Source: a virus. Taken from it: a DNA stretch of 23,908 nt. The notes beneath the pieces are model-generated. The model had not been told where the DNA came from and ran no database searches. It saw only the letters and a program-made list of their open reading frames with translations. The position numbers were made by a program, and so were the translations under genes. This document shows, one piece after another, positions 23,103 to 23,908 of this stretch; position 1 is the first letter of the stretch; every line of letters starts with the position of its first letter. The stretch spans positions 1 through 23,908 of IMG/VR virus record IMGVR_UViG_3300032092_000255; one strand, 5' to 3'.

Positions 23103-23171
23103 CAACCCCCGCTCTCGCCCCCTCACCTGCAAGCGCTACCGAGGGCCAGCCTGGGCGGGGGTTGGGCTTTT
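23103..23171 (+). terminator. GC-rich stem-loop followed by TTTT
   Basis: CAACCCCCGC (23103-23112) pairs perfectly with GCGGGGGTTG (23155-23164) around a 42-base loop, and GGCTTTT follows immediately. It could end transcription from the Acb2-like gene. The T-tract is also part of promoter-like element B, the same stem plus CTTTTAATCC arrangement as at 22668-22742. Confidence 0.5.
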
Positions 23172-23202
23172 AATCCACCGCGGCGGTGCTACCCTTGGGG
23201 CT
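23166..23202 (+). promoter_or_regulatory. Repeated promoter-like element B
   Basis: GCTTTTAATCC (23166-23176) and GGTGCTACCCT, with -10-like TACCCT at 23190-23195, repeat element A with identical spacing. The interval holds an inverted repeat CACCG/CGGTG. Transcription would start near 23202 and run to the terminator at 23283. Confidence 0.5.
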
Positions 23203-23322
23203 CCTCGACAAAGGCTCTCGCAAGGGAGGCACACATGCGCCCCACCCGCTAACGGCGGCCCAAGGCTATCAGTCACCCAAACCCAGCGCCCTCGATCCTC
23301 GGACCGGGGGCGCTGGCTTTTG
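23202..23322 (+). ncRNA. Putative ~120-nt transcript (small RNA or minigene)
   Basis: A promoter-like element B upstream and a strong intrinsic terminator at the end delimit a unit of about 120 nt with no ordinary ORF. Inside it, AGGGAGG (23223-23229) precedes ATG 23235, which opens only MRPTR and then TAA (23250-23252). It could be a regulatory RNA or a translated minigene. The ends are inferred from signals only. The stretch between the TAA and the terminator stem has no other recognisable feature. Confidence 0.4.
23283..23321. terminator. Intrinsic terminator, probably bidirectional
   Basis: CCAGCGCCC (23283-23291) pairs with GGGCGCTGG (23308-23316) over a 16-base loop and is followed by CTTTT on the plus strand. 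On the minus strand the same stem is followed by GTTTGGG, a weaker T-tract. It lies between convergent genes: the plus-strand unit from element B and the minus-strand genes ending at 23323. Confidence 0.8.
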
Positions 23323-23394
23323 TCACCCTCGCCACCTGGCCCACAGGTCGAGGAGGCGGAGCACCTCTGGTGGCGGAGGCTCGCGGTAGCTCAT
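23323..23394 (-). CDS. Possible 23-codon ORF
   Basis: The ATG overlaps the stop of the upstream minus-strand gene (ATGA, 23391-23394), and the ORF ends exactly at the terminator. The product (MSYREPPPPEVLRLLDLWAR, then WRG) has a Pro-rich start and an amphipathic Leu/Trp/Arg helix. Translational coupling and the snug fit before the terminator are the only support. It may be the last small gene of the early minus-strand operon or a chance ORF. Confidence 0.35.
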   Translation of the reverse strand: MSYREPPPPEVLRLLDLWARWRG

Positions 23395-23699
23395 CGGCGG
23401 CGAGGCCTCCAGCCGGCCCCGTCGCAGTCGTCGCACAGCGTCCAGTGGCACCCCGGGTACCCGCATGGCTCCCACCCTGCTGGGCGCTCCGAGCCGGGCG
23501 GGTAAGGCCACGGGCGAGGGCGCGGCGCCCTGGTGGCAGGCGGCCCCACCAGGGCGCGGGCCTCCTCGATGCGCGCCTTGGGGAGCACCCACAGGCGAGT
23601 GCGGCGGTCGTAGAGCCCGCCCATCTTTTTCAGCGCTGCCCGGTGCGGGTAGGTGTCTCCCACGCCAGTCAGCACCTCCCACTCGTCGGCTCGCGTCAT
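23391..23699 (-). CDS. Small protein with C-terminal zinc-ribbon-like Cys cluster
   Basis: This is a 102-residue product. Residues 8-52 (EVLTGVGDTYPHRAALKKMG, LYDRRTRLWVLPKARIEEA) match a small phage/plasmid domain in which a G-x-T-Y-P...L-K-x-x-G-G-x-(W/Y)-D unit precedes a W-x-(V/L)-P strand; its role is unknown. A Pro/Arg linker follows, and then Cys79, Cys84, Cys89 and Cys92, a likely zinc site. The start codon at 23699 is preceded on the minus strand by TAGGAT only 6 bases away, the spacing of a leaderless -10 box, although AGGA in the same hexamer could act as a poor ribosome site. It lies 14 bp after the upstream gene. Confidence 0.65.
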   Translation of the reverse strand: MTRADEWEVLTGVGDTYPHRAALKKMGGLYDRRTRLWVLPKARIEEARALVGPPATRAPRPRPWPYPPGSERPAGWEPCGYPGCHWTLCDDCDGAGWRPRRR

Positions 23700-23702
23700 G
23701 GG

Positions 23703-23710
23703 GTGATCCT
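23703..23710 (-). promoter_or_regulatory. Putative -10 box TAGGAT for leaderless gene
   Basis: On the minus strand, TAGGAT is followed by CACCCC and then the ATG of the zinc-ribbon gene, so transcription would begin at or within one base of the start codon. No convincing -35 is visible in the end of the upstream gene. Confidence 0.35.
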
Positions 23711-23713
23711 ACG

Positions 23714-23908
23714 TCAAAACGGGATGTCGTCGTCCGAGGTCGCGGGGATCTGCTCCTGCACCGGCGGGTGGACCTCCTCCCGGTGCTGAGGGCGCCGCGG
23801 GCCACGGTGCCCCCGCTGCTCCAGCCGCAGCGCCCAGCCCAGCGCCCTGGCCGCGTCGCGCCGCGCGTAGCCCGATTTGGGGCGCCCCTTCGCGTCGACG
23901 TTGCCCTT
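23714..23908 (-). CDS. Protein with SSB-type DDDIPF tail, C-terminal part
   Basis: The last 64 residues of a minus-strand gene lie in the window; the start is beyond the right edge. The end reads TSDDDIPF, the acidic tip of bacterial and phage single-stranded DNA-binding proteins that recruits replication and repair partners; some phage annealing proteins share it. The preceding stretch is basic and Gln/His/Pro-rich, as in SSB linkers. The part at the window edge (KGRPKSGYARRDAARALGWA) is not clearly an OB-fold, so the exact family (SSB, ERF-type annealing protein or other) cannot be fixed. Confidence 0.55.
   Translation of the reverse strand, partial: KGNVDAKGRPKSGYARRDAARALGWALRLEQRGHRGPRRPQHREEVHPPVQEQIPATSDDDIPF

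Noticed and set aside
23186-23389. 67-codon plus-strand ORF across the small transcript
   Set aside because: It runs through the terminator into the antisense of the minus-strand genes, has no ribosome site and a low-complexity product.
22855-23505. 216-codon plus-strand ORF over the end of the sponge gene and beyond
   Set aside because: Overlaps two terminators, promoter-like element B and the minus-strand genes, and has mixed third-position composition.
1-23908. CRISPR array, insertion sequence, integrase or tRNA genes
   Set aside because: No spaced direct repeats, transposase or recombinase motifs, terminal inverted repeats or tRNA signatures were seen.

Overview
The window is a stretch of a GC-rich tailed-phage genome (or prophage) of podovirus type. 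The coding regions are tightly packed, often with 1 to 4 bp start/stop overlaps. The gene order is classic: replication and recombination tail end, terminase, portal, scaffold, major capsid protein, head-tail connectors, tail nozzle, ejection proteins, receptor-binding proteins, lysis genes. I see no tail tape measure, tube or sheath gene, and three consecutive large helical Ala/Gln/Gly-rich proteins follow the tail nozzle gene. This fits a short-tailed virion with an internal ejection apparatus. The host cannot be named from the sequence. High GC, GTG starts, AGGAGG-type ribosome binding sites and TAnnnT-type -10 boxes fit a high-GC bacterium such as an actinobacterium or a myxobacterium. No integrase, repressor, tRNA or CRISPR array was seen.

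Layout: 1-1020 (+) holds the end of a DnaC-like helicase loader, a RuvC-like resolvase and an unknown small protein. 1013-3744 (+) holds a probable small terminase, two small unknown genes, the large terminase and a 64-residue unknown. 3741-7954 (+) holds portal, scaffold and major capsid protein; the 141 bp before the capsid gene is the only sizeable gap in the late operon. 7957-12767 (+) holds a possible decoration protein, a small acidic protein, a head-tail adaptor, a short conserved structural protein and a 1021-residue tail nozzle/stopper-like protein. 12770-18605 (+) holds three putative ejection proteins of 238, 791 and 914 residues. 18605-20926 (+) holds a spike-base-like protein, a double lectin-fold receptor-binding candidate and an unknown. 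20950-22303 (+) looks like a lysis cassette: a one-TM coiled-coil protein, a Cys-rich muralytic enzyme with a C-terminal membrane segment, and a one-TM helical protein.

The accessory right end (22304-23400) is the most unusual part. It has two small genes, one of them a good match in pattern to the Acb2/Tad1 hairpin family of cyclic-nucleotide sponges that counter host CBASS/Thoeris immunity. It also has two pairs of repeated promoter-like elements, two GC-rich stem-loops ahead of a shared CTTTTAATCC element, and a short transcription unit of about 120 nt that may be a small RNA or a 5-codon minigene. That unit ends at a strong bidirectional terminator. Beyond it, genes run on the minus strand: a 23-codon ORF, a small zinc-ribbon protein, and the C-terminus of a protein ending in DDDIPF, the SSB-type tail. 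Several genes have a -10 box placed so that the transcript would start at or just before the start codon, suggesting leaderless mRNAs.
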